Below are positions 11,002-24,984 of a stretch of 64,000 nt of DNA, piece after piece; positions within the stretch are counted from its first letter, which is position 1, and each line of letters begins with the position of its first letter. The notes beneath the pieces were generated by a model that worked only from the letters and a program-made list of their open reading frames with translations, made no database searches and had not been told where the DNA came from. Location: positions 62,001 through 126,000 of the forward strand of contig NZ_ATJV01000059.1 in the NCBI RefSeq assembly GCF_000443165.1. Direction: 5' to 3'. The position numbers were made by a program, and so were the translations under genes. Source of the stretch: Thauera terpenica 58Eu (GTDB lineage Bacteria > Pseudomonadota > Gammaproteobacteria > Burkholderiales > Rhodocyclaceae).

Positions 11002-11319
11002 CTATAAGGCAAAAATCTGCTTCACACGCAAGGTCTCGCCGCGCTCGATCAGACCGATCAGACGGTCGATGTTGGGATGTTTGCCGGGATGCTTGTGCGC
11101 GTCCTCGGTGTGCTCGGCATAGAGTTCCATGCCCTTCATTGCTGCTTCTGGCGAGATCGCGCCATAGAGCTGGGCGAGGTGGTTATACACCGCCAGTGAA
11201 CCGGTTTGCCCGGGTTTGTTCTCGATCGTGGCCACGACCGCATCATCCGCGTCGATCAGGTTCAGCGCCGCGAGATGCGACACGCGCGGCAGGGTCTTGA
11301 GCTTGTCGGCAAAAGCCAT
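11002..11319 (-). CDS. DUF2322 family protein
   Basis: A 105-residue soluble protein of unknown function whose C-terminal half shows the DUF2322 pattern: SLAVYNHLAQLYG, AEHTEDAHKHPGKHPNIDRL. The start at 11319 has a GGAG six bases upstream; the longer frame to 11394 adds unconserved sequence. It lies 88 bases downstream of purB on the same strand and may be co-transcribed with it. No catalytic motif is apparent; the conserved His-rich EHTEDAHKHPGKHP stretch is the most notable feature. Confidence 0.75.
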   Translation of the reverse strand: MAFADKLKTLPRVSHLAALNLIDADDAVVATIENKPGQTGSLAVYNHLAQLYGAISPEAAMKGMELYAEHTEDAHKHPGKHPNIDRLIGLIERGETLRVKQIFAL

Positions 11320-11407
11320 GGAGGACTCCGGACATTGAAACGCCACCCGCAGGTGGCGCAAGTAGTGAATCGGGTGCGGCCACTGAACAGGCACACCCTG
11401 ATGGCGT

Positions 11408-12820
<1,413 letters not shown>

Positions 12821-12850
12821 TCACCCCGGCGAAACAGAGAACAAACGACC

Positions 12851-13246
12851 GTGAACACACCCGAAGCGCCCACCACCCCCTACTGTATCGAAGTATCGGC
12901 GAAGGCCGAGTACGTCGCGTCGCAGTCGCGCCCGGAAGACGAGCACTACGTCTTCGCCTATCACATCACCATTCGCAACACCGGCAGCGAGCCCGCACAA
13001 CTCATCAGCCGCCACTGGGTCATCACCGACGGCAACGGCAAGATGCAGGAAGTGCATGGTCAGGGCGTGATCGGCGAGCAACCCCTGCTCGCCCCCGGCG
13101 AGAGCTTTCGCTACACCAGCGGCTGTGTGATGGAGACGCCGGTCGGCACCATGCACGGCAGCTATCAGATGCTCGCGCGTGATGGCCATCGCTTCAACGC
13201 GAACATCGCGCCCTTCATGCTGGCGATGCCGCGCATCCTGCATTGA
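12851..13246 (+). CDS. apaG: ApaG domain protein
   Basis: ApaG is a small single-domain beta-sandwich protein (131 residues here) of uncertain role, linked historically to Co2+/Mg2+ resistance. Visible signatures are HYVFAYHITIRNTG, the SRHWVITDGNGK strand and SGCVMETPVGTMHGSYQM. The start is a GTG at 12851; there is no ATG at a suitable place. It is divergent from purB, 66 bases away, and is not next to apaH/ksgA (apaH is at 49.6 kb). Confidence 0.9.
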   Translation: MNTPEAPTTPYCIEVSAKAEYVASQSRPEDEHYVFAYHITIRNTGSEPAQLISRHWVITDGNGKMQEVHGQGVIGEQPLLAPGESFRYTSGCVMETPVGTMHGSYQMLARDGHRFNANIAPFMLAMPRILH

Positions 13247-13262
13247 GCTCAGTCCACACGTG

Positions 13263-13294
13263 CAAGCGCCGCGATGCCAGGATCGCGGCGCTTG
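13263..13294. terminator. hairpin between convergent apaG and argJ
   Basis: CAAGCGCCGCGAT (13263-13275) and ATCGCGGCGCTTG (13282-13294) are a perfect 13-bp inverted repeat with a 6-base loop. It sits between two convergent genes. It has no T-run, so it may act as a bidirectional pause or 3'-end-protecting structure. Confidence 0.55.
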
Positions 13295-13321
13295 ATGACA
13301 AGTGATCGACGCTGATTACAC

Positions 13322-14560
13322 CTAGCTGCGGTAATCGGCGTTGATCTTCACGTAGTCGTAGGAAAAGTCGCAGGTCCACACGGTGGCTGCGGCCTGGCCG
13401 CGTGCAAGATCGATGCGCACGCTCAGCTCGGCGTGCTTCATGATGCGCGCGCCGGCGTCCTCAAGATAGGACACAGCACGCCCGCCGTGCTCGGCCACCA
13501 GCACTGACTCTTCGGGATTGCCCAGCCACACACGCAGCTTTGACACCTCCAGATCATCGATCCCGGCGTAGCCGATGGCGGCCAGGATGCGACCCAGATT
13601 GGGGTCGGAGGCAAAGAAGGCGGTCTTCACCAGCGGCGAATGTGCCACTGCGTAAGCCACCTTGCGGCACTCGTCACGGTCCGCTCCGCCTTCGACCGTG
13701 ATCGTCATGAACTTGGTTGCGCCTTCGCCGTCGCGCACGATGGCCTGCGCGAGCGCGATCGACACCTCCACCACCGCATCGCGCAGCGCCTGGTAGTCGG
13801 CGCCGTTGGTGGCGGCGATCTCGGCATTGTCGGCCGCGCCGGTCGCGATCAGGATGAAGGAGTCATTGGTCGAGGTATCACCATCGACCGTGATGCTGTT
13901 GAAGGACAGATCAGCCGCCTCCGTGACCAGTTGCTCCAGCACTGGCTGCGCCACCGCCGCGTCGCAGGCCAGAAAGCCGAGCATGGTCGCCATGTTCGGC
14001 CTGATCATGCCCGCGCCCTTGCTGATGCCGGTCAGGGTCACCGTCTTGCCACCGACCTGCACTTGCCGGGACACCGCCTTGGCCAGCGTATCGGTGGTCA
14101 TGATCGCGTGTGCGGCGTCGAACCAGCCGTCGGCGCACAGGTTGGCGATCGCTCGCGGCAAGCCGGCGACCAGCCGGTCAACCGGCAGTGGCTCCAGGAT
14201 CACCCCGGTGGAAAAGGGCAGCACCTGCGCCGCGGTGATGCCCATCTGCGCGGCGAGCGCCGTGCACGTCACACGGGCAGCAACCAGCCCGGCCTCACCG
14301 GTGCCGGCATTGGCATTGCCGGTGTTGATCACCAGCGCACGGATCGCCGCGGACGACAGGTGCTCCTTGCACACTTGCACCGGCGCCGCACAGAAGCGAT
14401 TGCGGGTGAAGACACCGGCCACGCGGCTGCCCTCGGCCAGCTCGATCACGCTCAGGTCGCGCCGTTCGGCCTTGCGAATACCGGCTTCGGTGACGCCCAG
14501 GCGGACGCCACCAACCGGCAGCAGGTGGGCGGGATTGGGGGTGTGCAGATTGACAGCCAT
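13322..14560 (-). CDS. argJ: bifunctional glutamate N-acetyltransferase / amino-acid N-acetyltransferase
   Basis: ArgJ recycles the acetyl group from N-acetylornithine to glutamate in arginine synthesis, and bifunctional forms can also use acetyl-CoA. The 412-residue proenzyme carries the self-cleavage site in [15 protein letters not shown], with the expected cut between Ala191 and Thr192, the Thr becoming the nucleophile of the beta chain. NTGNANAGTG (near residue 80) and the C-terminal KINADYRS are family-typical. It lies 21 bases downstream of secA on the same strand. Confidence 0.96.
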   Translation of the reverse strand: MAVNLHTPNPAHLLPVGGVRLGVTEAGIRKAERRDLSVIELAEGSRVAGVFTRNRFCAAPVQVCKEHLSSAAIRALVINTGNANAGTGEAGLVAARVTCTALAAQMGITAAQVLPFSTGVILEPLPVDRLVAGLPRAIANLCADGWFDAAHAIMTTDTLAKAVSRQVQVGGKTVTLTGISKGAGMIRPNMATMLGFLACDAAVAQPVLEQLVTEAADLSFNSITVDGDTSTNDSFILIATGAADNAEIAATNGADYQALRDAVVEVSIALAQAIVRDGEGATKFMTITVEGGADRDECRKVAYAVAHSPLVKTAFFASDPNLGRILAAIGYAGIDDLEVSKLRVWLGNPEESVLVAEHGGRAVSYLEDAGARIMKHAELSVRIDLARGQAAATVWTCDFSYDYVKINADYRS

Positions 14561-14581
14561 GCGGATCTCCGACGAAAAGGC

Positions 14582-17302
<2,721 letters not shown>

Positions 17303-17480
17303 GTTTTGGGGCTCGACGTCGATTCGGCAAAGGCGCGAGTTTATCATGCCGTACCGGGCGCCCCGTGCCCCATGTCTGCCGCCGCGACGAGAACGCAGGC
17401 AAGCTCTGCCTGCGCTTGCGCTCCCTGGCATCATCCCTGCCCACCTTGAACTCAGCCCCACCCACGCTTGCCCGAGAACC

Positions 17481-17912
17481 ATGAGCCGACTCATTCAACG
17501 CTTTCTTGGCAGCGGCGAAGCTCTCGCCCGCCTGCAGGATCACGCCGCACGCCTGCGCCGCCTGCAGGGCACGCTCGAGGCCGCCTTACCCGCAGCCCTG
17601 GCCGAACAATGCCGGGTGGCCAACTGCAAGGACGGCACTCTGGTCGTGAGCACGCGCAACGGCGCCACCGCGGTGCGGCTCAAACAGATGCTGCCCAGCC
17701 TGCTCGAACACTTCGCACGCACCGGCCACGTGCTCGACACGATCAAGGTCAAGGTCGGCACGCCGGAACAGGTGGAGTGGCGTGCGCCGCCGCCAGAGCG
17801 CCATATCTCGGCCACGGCAAAACAGGGCCTGAGCGCGTTTGCCGAATCCCTGCCCGCTGATTCGCCCCTGCGTGAGGCGCTGGAGCGACTGGTCAGACGT
17901 GGCCGGGAGTAA
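17481..17912 (+). CDS. DUF721 / DciA-like protein
   Basis: A 143-residue protein with a DUF721 domain over roughly residues 5-95 ([23 protein letters not shown], then [25 protein letters not shown]). DUF721 includes DciA, the loader of replicative helicase DnaB in bacteria that lack DnaC, so this is a reasonable candidate for that role. Position between secA (divergent) and lpxC is common for DUF721 genes in proteobacteria. The start at 17481 is the first ATG that gives the domain N-terminus. Confidence 0.75.
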   Translation: MSRLIQRFLGSGEALARLQDHAARLRRLQGTLEAALPAALAEQCRVANCKDGTLVVSTRNGATAVRLKQMLPSLLEHFARTGHVLDTIKVKVGTPEQVEWRAPPPERHISATAKQGLSAFAESLPADSPLREALERLVRRGRE

Positions 17913-17936
17913 GTTGCAGCGCAGGCAGAGCCACAC

Positions 17937-18125
17937 TCACAACATCGGCGCCAGCACACGCTCGATGGCAAACAGCGCAAGCACGGCGAACACCAGCATC
18001 ACGCTGACGCGAAAAATCTTCCATGCCCAAGTGCGATATCGGGGCTTGCCGGTGAGCAGCCACAGCACCATCGCCGCGCCGACGCCCAGCACCGCAAGCA
18101 TCAGCAAGGCGCGCAAGATCAGCAT
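17937..18125 (-). CDS. small two-helix membrane protein
   Basis: A 62-residue protein starting three bases after the lpxC stop. It has two hydrophobic segments (about residues 2-24 and 38-58) joined by a basic Trp/Arg-rich loop (GKPRYRTWAWKIFR). The tight spacing to lpxC argues for translation as the last gene of that transcript. I do not recognise a named family; function unknown. Confidence 0.6.
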   Translation of the reverse strand: MLILRALLMLAVLGVGAAMVLWLLTGKPRYRTWAWKIFRVSVMLVFAVLALFAIERVLAPML

Positions 18126-18128
18126 GAC

Positions 18129-19055
18129 TCAGGCCTGCGCCAGCAAGGCATCACCGAACTGATGCGTGACCGCAGGCGGTGTCAGCTTCGGCTGCTCGAA
18201 GCTGACGATTTCCCAGGCCGTTTCGTCTTCCAGCAACACCCGCAAGACCTGGTTGTTGAGGGCATGACCGGCCTTGTGCGCTGAATACGCTGCCAGCAAG
18301 GGATGGCCGCAGAGGTAGAGGTCACCGATGGCGTCGAGCACCTTGTGCTTGACGAACTCGTCGGCGTAGCGCAAGCCTTCGGCATTGAGCACGCGATACT
18401 CGTCCATCACGATCGCATTCTCGAGGCTACCCCCCAGCGCCAGGCCGTTGGCACGCATGAACTCCACATCCTGCATGAAGCCGAAGGTGCGCGCGCGCGC
18501 GACGTCGCGGATGTAGGAGTGCTCGGCAAAATCAATCGTCACCCGCGTCGAGGTGCTGTCGATCGCCGGGTGGTTGAAAACAATCGAAAAGCTGAGACGA
18601 AAGCCGTCGTAAGGCTCGAGACGCACCCATTTGTCGCCTTCGACATACTCGACCATCTTCTTGACGCGAAGAAACTTCTTCGCCGCAGACTGCTCCTCGA
18701 TGCCCGCTGATTGCAGCAGGAACACGAAGGGCGCCGAGCTGCCATCAAGAATGGGAATTTCGGGCGCATCGACATCGACATGGAGGTTGTCTATGCCCAG
18801 GCCGGCCAGCGCCGACATCAGGTGCTCGACCGTGCCCACTTTCTCGCCGTCCTTCTCCAGCCCGGAACACATGCGCGTGTCGCACACCGCGTAGGGATCG
18901 GCCGGCAGGCTCAAGGGCGGGTCAAGATCAACGCGATGAAAGACGATGCCGGTATCCGGCGCCGCCGGACGCAGCACCAGCGTCACCTTGCGTCCGCCGT
19001 GCAGACCGACGCCGGTGGCCTTGACGATGGATTTGAGGGTGCGCTGCCTGATCAT
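18129..19055 (-). CDS. lpxC: UDP-3-O-acyl-N-acetylglucosamine deacetylase
   Basis: LpxC carries out the committed step of lipid A synthesis. The 308-residue Zn enzyme has all key residues at E. coli-like positions: zinc ligands His78 (VEHLMSAL), His237 and Asp241 (HKVLDAIGD), and catalytic His264 (HKAGHALNN). The start MIRQRTLKS at 19055 matches the family; an ATG five codons upstream is possible. It follows ftsZ at the end of the dcw cluster, as in E. coli. Confidence 0.96.
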   Translation of the reverse strand: MIRQRTLKSIVKATGVGLHGGRKVTLVLRPAAPDTGIVFHRVDLDPPLSLPADPYAVCDTRMCSGLEKDGEKVGTVEHLMSALAGLGIDNLHVDVDAPEIPILDGSSAPFVFLLQSAGIEEQSAAKKFLRVKKMVEYVEGDKWVRLEPYDGFRLSFSIVFNHPAIDSTSTRVTIDFAEHSYIRDVARARTFGFMQDVEFMRANGLALGGSLENAIVMDEYRVLNAEGLRYADEFVKHKVLDAIGDLYLCGHPLLAAYSAHKAGHALNNQVLRVLLEDETAWEIVSFEQPKLTPPAVTHQFGDALLAQA

Positions 19056-19200
19056 TGTTGTATTCCGCATTTATCGGCCCGAATTTTACCACGCAGCCCC
19101 ATCCAGCAAGACTATCGGCCCCATACCCCCTGCCCGCGTCAGCACAGCCTCCGTAGCGCAATGGTGCAAACGTGATTGGCGCAAAGACTGAGCAAACGAC

Positions 19201-19249
19201 ATGGGCACCCGTCACGAACCGGAGGCGGCGGCTCGCAGCGGGTGCCCAT
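19201..19249 (-). terminator. long stem-loop between ftsZ and lpxC
   Basis: ATGGGCACCCG (19201-19211) and CGGGTGCCCAT (19239-19249) form an 11-bp perfect stem with a 27-base GC-rich loop, 43 bases past the ftsZ stop. Only a weak T-rich tail follows on the minus strand, so termination may be partial, separating dcw transcription from lpxC. Confidence 0.4.
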
Positions 19250-19291
19250 CTGTTTCATCCGCGCGCAGGACGAGCGCGGCGCAAAAGCGGG

Positions 19292-20440
19292 TCAGTCGGC
19301 CTGACGACGCAGGAAGGCGGGAATGTCGTAGGTACCCACGCCACTCGTGCTCATGGCCTCGACCGTGGTACGACGACCACTGCGCATCACCGCCGGTACG
19401 TCGAGGTTGTTCATGTCGACCGCAGCGCCACCGCTCATCGCCGGACCGTAAGTGCCGGTGCCCTGCACCACCTGCATGACCGGCTGGCGCGCGGCGCGCG
19501 GAGCGCCCAGACCCGTCGCCACGACGGTGATGCGGATGCGGTCCTCCATGCTCTCCTCGAACACGGTGCCGTACTTGACGAAGGCTTCGGGCGCGGCGAA
19601 AGCCTGTACCGTCTTCACCGCGTCACGCACTTCGGACATCTTCAGCGACTTGCTCGCGGTGATGTTGATCAGCACGCAACGCGCACCGGACAATTCCGTG
19701 CCTTCGAGCAGCGGCGACACCGCGGCCTGCTCGGCCGCGATGCGGGCACGATCCATGCCTGCGGCTTCGGCCGAACCCATCATGGCGCGGCCCATCTCGG
19801 CCATCGCAGTGCGTACGTCCTGGAAGTCGACGTTGACCAGGCCGGGAACATTGATGATCTCGGCGATGCCACCAACAGCCGAGCGCAGCACGTTATCGGC
19901 CGAACGGAAGCACTCCTCGAAGCCAGCATCGTCGCCATAGACGTCGAGCAGTTTGTCGTTGAGCACGACGATCAGCGAATCGACGTGGCGAGTCAGCTCC
20001 TCGACACCACTTTCGGCAACGCGGATGCGATTCTCGAAATCGAAGGGCTTGGTCACCACGGCGACGGTCAGGATGCCCATCTCCTTGGCAATCTCGGCCA
20101 CGACCGGCGCCGCGCCGGTGCCGGTGCCGCCACCCATGCCGCCGGTGATGAACACCATGTGCGCGCCCTCGAGCGCGGCAGCGATCTCTTCGCGCGACTC
20201 CTGCGCTGCCGCACGCCCCGCCTCCGGCTTGGAGCCCGCGCCCAGACCACTGCCGCCGAGCTGAAGCTTGTGCGTGGCCAGATTGCGGTTCAGCGCCTGG
20301 GCGTCGGTGTTGGCGGAGATGAAATGAACGCCCTTCACCCCTTCACGGATCATGTGATCGACCGCGTTGCCGCCTGCACCGCCCACCCCGATCACCTTGA
20401 TGACCGTACCGGTTGGCTCTTTTTCAACGATTTCAAACAT
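19292..20440 (-). CDS. ftsZ: cell division protein FtsZ
   Basis: FtsZ is the tubulin-like GTPase that forms the division ring. The 382-residue protein has the glycine-rich N-terminal loop GVGGAGGNAVDHM, the tubulin signature GGGTGTG (residues 103-109), and the T7-loop region NVDFQDVRTAM. After a variable linker the C-terminal peptide YDIPAFLRRQAD provides the FtsA/ZipA contact. It is followed by a hairpin and then lpxC. A 141-base gap separates it from ftsA and may hold a separate promoter. Confidence 0.98.
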   Translation of the reverse strand: MFEIVEKEPTGTVIKVIGVGGAGGNAVDHMIREGVKGVHFISANTDAQALNRNLATHKLQLGGSGLGAGSKPEAGRAAAQESREEIAAALEGAHMVFITGGMGGGTGTGAAPVVAEIAKEMGILTVAVVTKPFDFENRIRVAESGVEELTRHVDSLIVVLNDKLLDVYGDDAGFEECFRSADNVLRSAVGGIAEIINVPGLVNVDFQDVRTAMAEMGRAMMGSAEAAGMDRARIAAEQAAVSPLLEGTELSGARCVLINITASKSLKMSEVRDAVKTVQAFAAPEAFVKYGTVFEESMEDRIRITVVATGLGAPRAARQPVMQVVQGTGTYGPAMSGGAAVDMNNLDVPAVMRSGRRTTVEAMSTSGVGTYDIPAFLRRQAD

Positions 20441-20581
20441 TTGCCTCGCCTCCTGAATTTGCGACCCTGCTCAACAACGATTGCCGAAAAACCTGCATAT
20501 AGTGCAAACCGGAAAGTTTAATACTAAATGCGGACTCAATAATCGACTCTCATCCAAAATGATCGGACTTGAGCTGCGTGC

Positions 20582-21811
20582 TCAGAAATTGCGCTCGAAC
20601 CACAGCTTGATGCGCCCAAAAAACTGCTTCACGCTGCGCGTGTCGCGTGTCTGCTGACCACGCCGACGCTGAGCGGCGCCCTCCATCACCAGCCCCATTG
20701 CGGTCGAGTACCGCGGCTGGCACACGACGTCAGCCAGCGCGCCGTCGTACTGTGGCGCGCCCACGCGCGCCGGCATGTGAAAGACATCTTCGCCGAGCTC
20801 CGCCATGCCGCGCATCACCGCAGACCCGCCGGTCAGCACGATGCCCGAGGACAGCAGCTCCTCGTAACCGCTGCGGCGCAGTTCAGCCTGCACCAGCTCG
20901 AACAGCTCCGACACCCGCGGCTCGATCACGTCCGCCAGCGCCTGACGTGACAACTTGCGCGGCGGCCGGTCGCCCACGCCCGGCACCTCGATCATTTCCT
21001 CCGGGTCCGCCATCTGGTGCATCGCCACCCCGTGGCGGATCTTGATCTCTTCGGCTTCGGCGGTGGGCGTGCGCAGCGCCATCGCGATGTCGTTGGTGAT
21101 CTGGTCACCCGCGACCGGAATCACCGCCGTATGACGGATCGCACCCTGGGTGAACACTGCGATATCGGTCGTCCCGCCGCCGATATCGACCATGCACACG
21201 CCCAGCTCCTTCTCGTCGTCGGTGAGCACGGCGTGGCTGGAAGCGAGCGGCTGCAGGCTCAGATCCATCACCTCCAGACCGCAGCGCCGCACGCACTTGA
21301 TCACATTCTGCGCCGCCGATTGCGCGCCGGTGACGATATGCACCTTGACCTCGAGACGCACGCCGCTCATCCCGATCGGCTCACGCACACCACCCTGGCC
21401 ATCGATGATGAACTCTTGGGTGAGGATGTGCAGGATCTGCTGCTCGGCCGGGATGGGCATCGCACGCGCGACCTCGATCACGCGCTCCACGTCCAGGGGC
21501 GTGACCTCCTTCTCCTTGATCGCGACCGTGCCGCTGGAGTTGAAGCTCTTGATGTGACTGCCGGCGAGACCCGTATAGACGTCGTGGATCTTGCATTCGG
21601 CCATCGACTCGACCTCCTGCACCACGCGCGAAATCGCATCCACCGTGGCCTCGATGTTGACCACCACGCCACGCTTGAGACCGTTGGTGGCCTGCGTGCC
21701 GAGGCCGACAATGTTGAGTCTGCCGTCCGGGCGCACTTCGGCGACCATGCAGGTCACCTTGGCCGTGCCGATGTCGAGACCGACGATCAATTCCTTGTAT
21801 TCCTTGCTCAT
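20582..21811 (-). CDS. ftsA: cell division protein FtsA
   Basis: FtsA is the actin-like ATPase that tethers FtsZ filaments to the membrane. The 409-residue protein has the phosphate-1 motif VGLDIGTAKV, a phosphate-2 motif VDIGGGTTDIAVF, and adenosine motif LTGGSAVMRGM. The C-terminal amphipathic targeting helix is present as FFGRIKLWFERNF. Its ATG overlaps the ftsQ stop (ATGA), which suggests coupled translation. Confidence 0.97.
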   Translation of the reverse strand: MSKEYKELIVGLDIGTAKVTCMVAEVRPDGRLNIVGLGTQATNGLKRGVVVNIEATVDAISRVVQEVESMAECKIHDVYTGLAGSHIKSFNSSGTVAIKEKEVTPLDVERVIEVARAMPIPAEQQILHILTQEFIIDGQGGVREPIGMSGVRLEVKVHIVTGAQSAAQNVIKCVRRCGLEVMDLSLQPLASSHAVLTDDEKELGVCMVDIGGGTTDIAVFTQGAIRHTAVIPVAGDQITNDIAMALRTPTAEAEEIKIRHGVAMHQMADPEEMIEVPGVGDRPPRKLSRQALADVIEPRVSELFELVQAELRRSGYEELLSSGIVLTGGSAVMRGMAELGEDVFHMPARVGAPQYDGALADVVCQPRYSTAMGLVMEGAAQRRRGQQTRDTRSVKQFFGRIKLWFERNF

Positions 21812-22665
21812 TGCTTGCCCTTGCTGGCGCCTTTAGGCGCGGACTGCAACAGCACCGTGCCGTCAGCCGGCGTCAGTGCAAATCCATTTGGATAGCGTAA
21901 ATCCGCCACCTTGATGTCAATGTCGATCTGCTCGCGCACACGCGGCCAGGCGGCGATGAAGCGCTGCAGCCGGTCGCTGAGTTGAGACCTTTCCTGCTCG
22001 CGGCCTAGCATGATCACCAGGCCGTTGTCGAGTCTGAGCTGCCACGCCTGGCGCGCGGAGAGCGCAAGACCCACCAGGCGCGCGCCCATCGGCTGCAACA
22101 GGGTCGAGAACTCGCCATAGCGTGTCAGCAAACCACTCGATGAGCCCTGCGGACCGTCAAACTGCGGCAGTTCGGCGTCGCTGGCAGCAACGAAGACCTC
22201 GCCCTGGGCATTGACCAGGCGCGCCTCCCCACTGTCCGACGCCGTCCAGTAAGCCACCGCCTGATGCTCCTCGACGTGCAGCTCGATCGCATCCGGCCAG
22301 CGCCGTCTCACCTCGGCCTTGCGCACCCAGGGCAGCTTTTCGAAAGCGGTTTTCATGCTTGCGAGATCAACGGTGAAGAAGTTGCCGTCGATGGCGGTGC
22401 GCGCTGCGTATTCCAGTTGCTCCTCGGTGACGTGTGCGAGCGGGCTGAGGACAACGACCTCACTGAGCGGAAACAGCGGCCGCGACACGAACCAGAGCAT
22501 CAGCGCCCAGCCCAGCCCGATGGCCCCGAGCAGGGTGAGCAGGTCCGAGACCAGGTTGAGCAGCTCCGGCCTGTGCCACATCCCGTTATCGACGCGCACG
22601 CGCGCAGTCCGGCGCGGCAGCCGGGTCGAACGGATGGCAGCAGGGCGCGCGCTCAAATCAGCCAA
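21808..22665 (-). CDS. ftsQ: cell division protein FtsQ
   Basis: FtsQ is the bitopic divisome protein linking early components to FtsL/FtsB. One hydrophobic helix follows the WHRPELLN segment, then a POTRA-like domain ([24 protein letters not shown]) and the FtsQ beta domain. A start cannot be fixed with certainty: TTG at 22665 has a perfect AAGGAG six bases upstream and overlaps the ddl stop (TTGGCTGA). An ATG at 22581 (257 residues) is the conservative alternative, and a TTG at 22680 is also in frame. I chose the TTG at 22665 (285 residues) because of the ribosome-binding site. Confidence 0.85.
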   Translation of the reverse strand: MADLSARPAAIRSTRLPRRTARVRVDNGMWHRPELLNLVSDLLTLLGAIGLGWALMLWFVSRPLFPLSEVVVLSPLAHVTEEQLEYAARTAIDGNFFTVDLASMKTAFEKLPWVRKAEVRRRWPDAIELHVEEHQAVAYWTASDSGEARLVNAQGEVFVAASDAELPQFDGPQGSSSGLLTRYGEFSTLLQPMGARLVGLALSARQAWQLRLDNGLVIMLGREQERSQLSDRLQRFIAAWPRVREQIDIDIKVADLRYPNGFALTPADGTVLLQSAPKGASKGKQ

Positions 22666-23569
22666 GGCGGGCTCCTTCAAGGATCTTCAGGCACAAGGCC
22701 TCGAACTCCAGCCCCGCAACGCGGGCCGACATCGGCACCAGTGAATGGCTGGTCATGCCCGGCGAGGTGTTCATCTCCAGCAGATAGGGGCGTCCCTGTG
22801 CGCTCAGGATCAGATCCGCCCGCCCCCAGCCACGGCAACCCAGAACCTGCGCCGACTTCATCACCAGCGCGCGCAGTTCGGCTTCGTGTTCGGGGGCCAG
22901 GCCACAGGGGCAGTCATAGCGCGTGTCGTCGGTGAAATACTTGTGCTGGTAATCGTAGTTGCCATCCGGCGCCACGATGCGCACCAGCGGCAGCACCTGA
23001 TCCTCGAGGAAAGGCGCGGTCAACTCCTCACCGTCGATGAATTCTTCGGCCAGCACCAGGCGGTCGTACTGCGCCGCCAGTTCCCACGCCGCCTGCAGTT
23101 GATCGGCCGCGGTGACCTTGGTCGCGCCCATGCTCGAGCCTTCATGCGCCGGCTTGACGAAGATCGGCAAGCCCAGGTCGGCAACCACCGCGGCCCAATC
23201 CGTGTCGGCCTGCAGGATGGCGTAACGCGGCGTGGGCAGGCCACTGGCCAGCCACACCATCTTGGTGCGCCACTTGTCCATCGCCAGCGCCGAGGCCATC
23301 ACACCGCTGCCGGTATAGGGAATACCCATCAGCTCGAGCGCACCCTGCACCGTACCGTCCTCGCCGCCACGGCCATGGAGCGCGATGAAGACGCGCTCGA
23401 AGCCCTCTTCCTTGAGCACATGCAGATCGCGCTCGGCCGGGTCGAAGGCATGCGCATCCACGCCCGCCGCCTGCAGCGCCGCGAGCACCGCACGACCCGA
23501 CATCAGCGACACCTCACGCTCGGCGGACGTGCCGCCGAACAACACCGCAACCTTTCCCAAGCCTGGCAT
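22658..23569 (-). CDS. ddl: D-alanine--D-alanine ligase
   Basis: Ddl makes the D-Ala-D-Ala dipeptide used by MurF. The 303-residue DdlB-type protein has the N-terminal [13 protein letters not shown], the ATP-grasp loop [14 protein letters not shown], and the metal-binding [15 protein letters not shown] near the C-terminus. Its ATG overlaps the murC stop (TAATG). Downstream ftsQ starts inside its final codons. Confidence 0.97.
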   Translation of the reverse strand: MPGLGKVAVLFGGTSAEREVSLMSGRAVLAALQAAGVDAHAFDPAERDLHVLKEEGFERVFIALHGRGGEDGTVQGALELMGIPYTGSGVMASALAMDKWRTKMVWLASGLPTPRYAILQADTDWAAVVADLGLPIFVKPAHEGSSMGATKVTAADQLQAAWELAAQYDRLVLAEEFIDGEELTAPFLEDQVLPLVRIVAPDGNYDYQHKYFTDDTRYDCPCGLAPEHEAELRALVMKSAQVLGCRGWGRADLILSAQGRPYLLEMNTSPGMTSHSLVPMSARVAGLEFEALCLKILEGARLG

Positions 23570-24984
23570 TACTGCACGTCCTCAATGCGGGCAAGTCTGG
23601 CGGGCACCGCACCGATGCTGCCCGCCCCCATGGTGATCACCACGTCGCCATCACGCGCGGCAGAAAGAATCATCCGTGGCATGTCGGCGACATCCTCGAC
23701 AAACACCGGCTCGACATCGCCGACCAGACGCAGCGCGCGCGCCAGCGAACGCCCGTCAGCGGCCACGATCGGCGCTTCGCCCGCCGCGTACACCTCGGCG
23801 AGCAGCAGCCCATCGACCGTCGACAAGACCTTGACGAAATCCTCGAAGCAGTCGCGCGTGCGGCTGTAACGATGGGGCTGGAAGGCCAGCAGCAGACGCC
23901 GCCCGGGGAAGGCGCCGCGTGCGGCCGCAATCGTCGCCGCCATCTCCACCGGGTGATGACCATAGTCGTCGACCAGGGTGAAGCTGCCGGCCTCGTCGCC
24001 GTCGAGATCGAGCAGGTGCACCTCGCCATAGCGCTGGAAGCGACGCCCGACACCGCGAAAATCGGCCAGCGCCTTGACGATCGCGGCATCGGGCACCTGC
24101 ACCTCGGTCGCCACTGCAATCGCGGCGAGCGCGTTGAGCACGTTGTGCATGCCAGGCAGGTTGAGCTCGATGGGCAGACGCGAAGTCGTGCCATTGACCC
24201 GCACGCAGTCGAACAGCATGCGTCCGCCATCGGCACGCACGTTCTCGGCGCGAATGCTCGCACTCGCGCTCAGTCCGTAGCGCACGATCTGCTTCGATAC
24301 CTGCGGCATTATCTCGCGCACGTTGGGGTCTTCATCGCACAGCACGGCGACACCGTAGAACGGCAGGCGCTGCAGGAAGTCGACGAAGGCCTGCTTGACA
24401 CGGCCAAAGTCGTGGCCGTAGGTATCCATGTGATCGGCGTCGATGTTGGTCACCACCGAGATCACCGGACTGAGCAGCAGGAAGGAGGCATCGGACTCGT
24501 CCGCCTCGGCCACCAGGAAGTCGCCCTTGCCCAGCCGCGCGTTGGCGCCGGCGGCATTGAGCCGACCACCGATGACGAAGGTCGGGTCCATCGCGCCCTC
24601 GGCGAGGATGCTGGCCACCAGCGAGGTGGTGGTGGTCTTGCCGTGGGTGCCGGCGATGGCAATGCCCTGCTTGAAGCGCATCAACTCGGCCAGCATCTGC
24701 GCGCGCGGCACGATAGGGATGTGACGCTCACGCGCGGCCACCACCTCGGGGTTGTCGTCCTTGACCGCGGTGGACACCACCAGCACATCCGCGTTGTCCA
24801 CATTCGCTGCGGCGTGACCACGCATCACGCGCGCGCCCATCTTCTGCAGGCGGGCAGTGGCGGCATTGACGCCGAGGTCGGAGCCGCTCACCGCATAACC
24901 CTGATTGACCAGCACCTCGGCGATGCCGCTCATGCCCGAGCCGCCGATGCCGACAAAATGAATATTCCTGACCTTGTGCTTCAT
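23569..24984 (-). CDS. murC: UDP-N-acetylmuramate--L-alanine ligase
   Basis: MurC adds L-Ala to UDP-MurNAc, the first amino-acid step of peptidoglycan precursor synthesis. The 471-residue protein has the N-terminal dinucleotide-like fold [17 protein letters not shown], the ATP loop [11 protein letters not shown] and the FQPHRYSRT region of Mur ligases. The start at 24984 overlaps the murG stop (ATGA). Mpl at 41-42.5 kb is a paralogue that recycles murein tripeptide. Confidence 0.97.
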   Translation of the reverse strand: MKHKVRNIHFVGIGGSGMSGIAEVLVNQGYAVSGSDLGVNAATARLQKMGARVMRGHAAANVDNADVLVVSTAVKDDNPEVVAARERHIPIVPRAQMLAELMRFKQGIAIAGTHGKTTTTSLVASILAEGAMDPTFVIGGRLNAAGANARLGKGDFLVAEADESDASFLLLSPVISVVTNIDADHMDTYGHDFGRVKQAFVDFLQRLPFYGVAVLCDEDPNVREIMPQVSKQIVRYGLSASASIRAENVRADGGRMLFDCVRVNGTTSRLPIELNLPGMHNVLNALAAIAVATEVQVPDAAIVKALADFRGVGRRFQRYGEVHLLDLDGDEAGSFTLVDDYGHHPVEMAATIAAARGAFPGRRLLLAFQPHRYSRTRDCFEDFVKVLSTVDGLLLAEVYAAGEAPIVAADGRSLARALRLVGDVEPVFVEDVADMPRMILSAARDGDVVITMGAGSIGAVPARLARIEDVQ

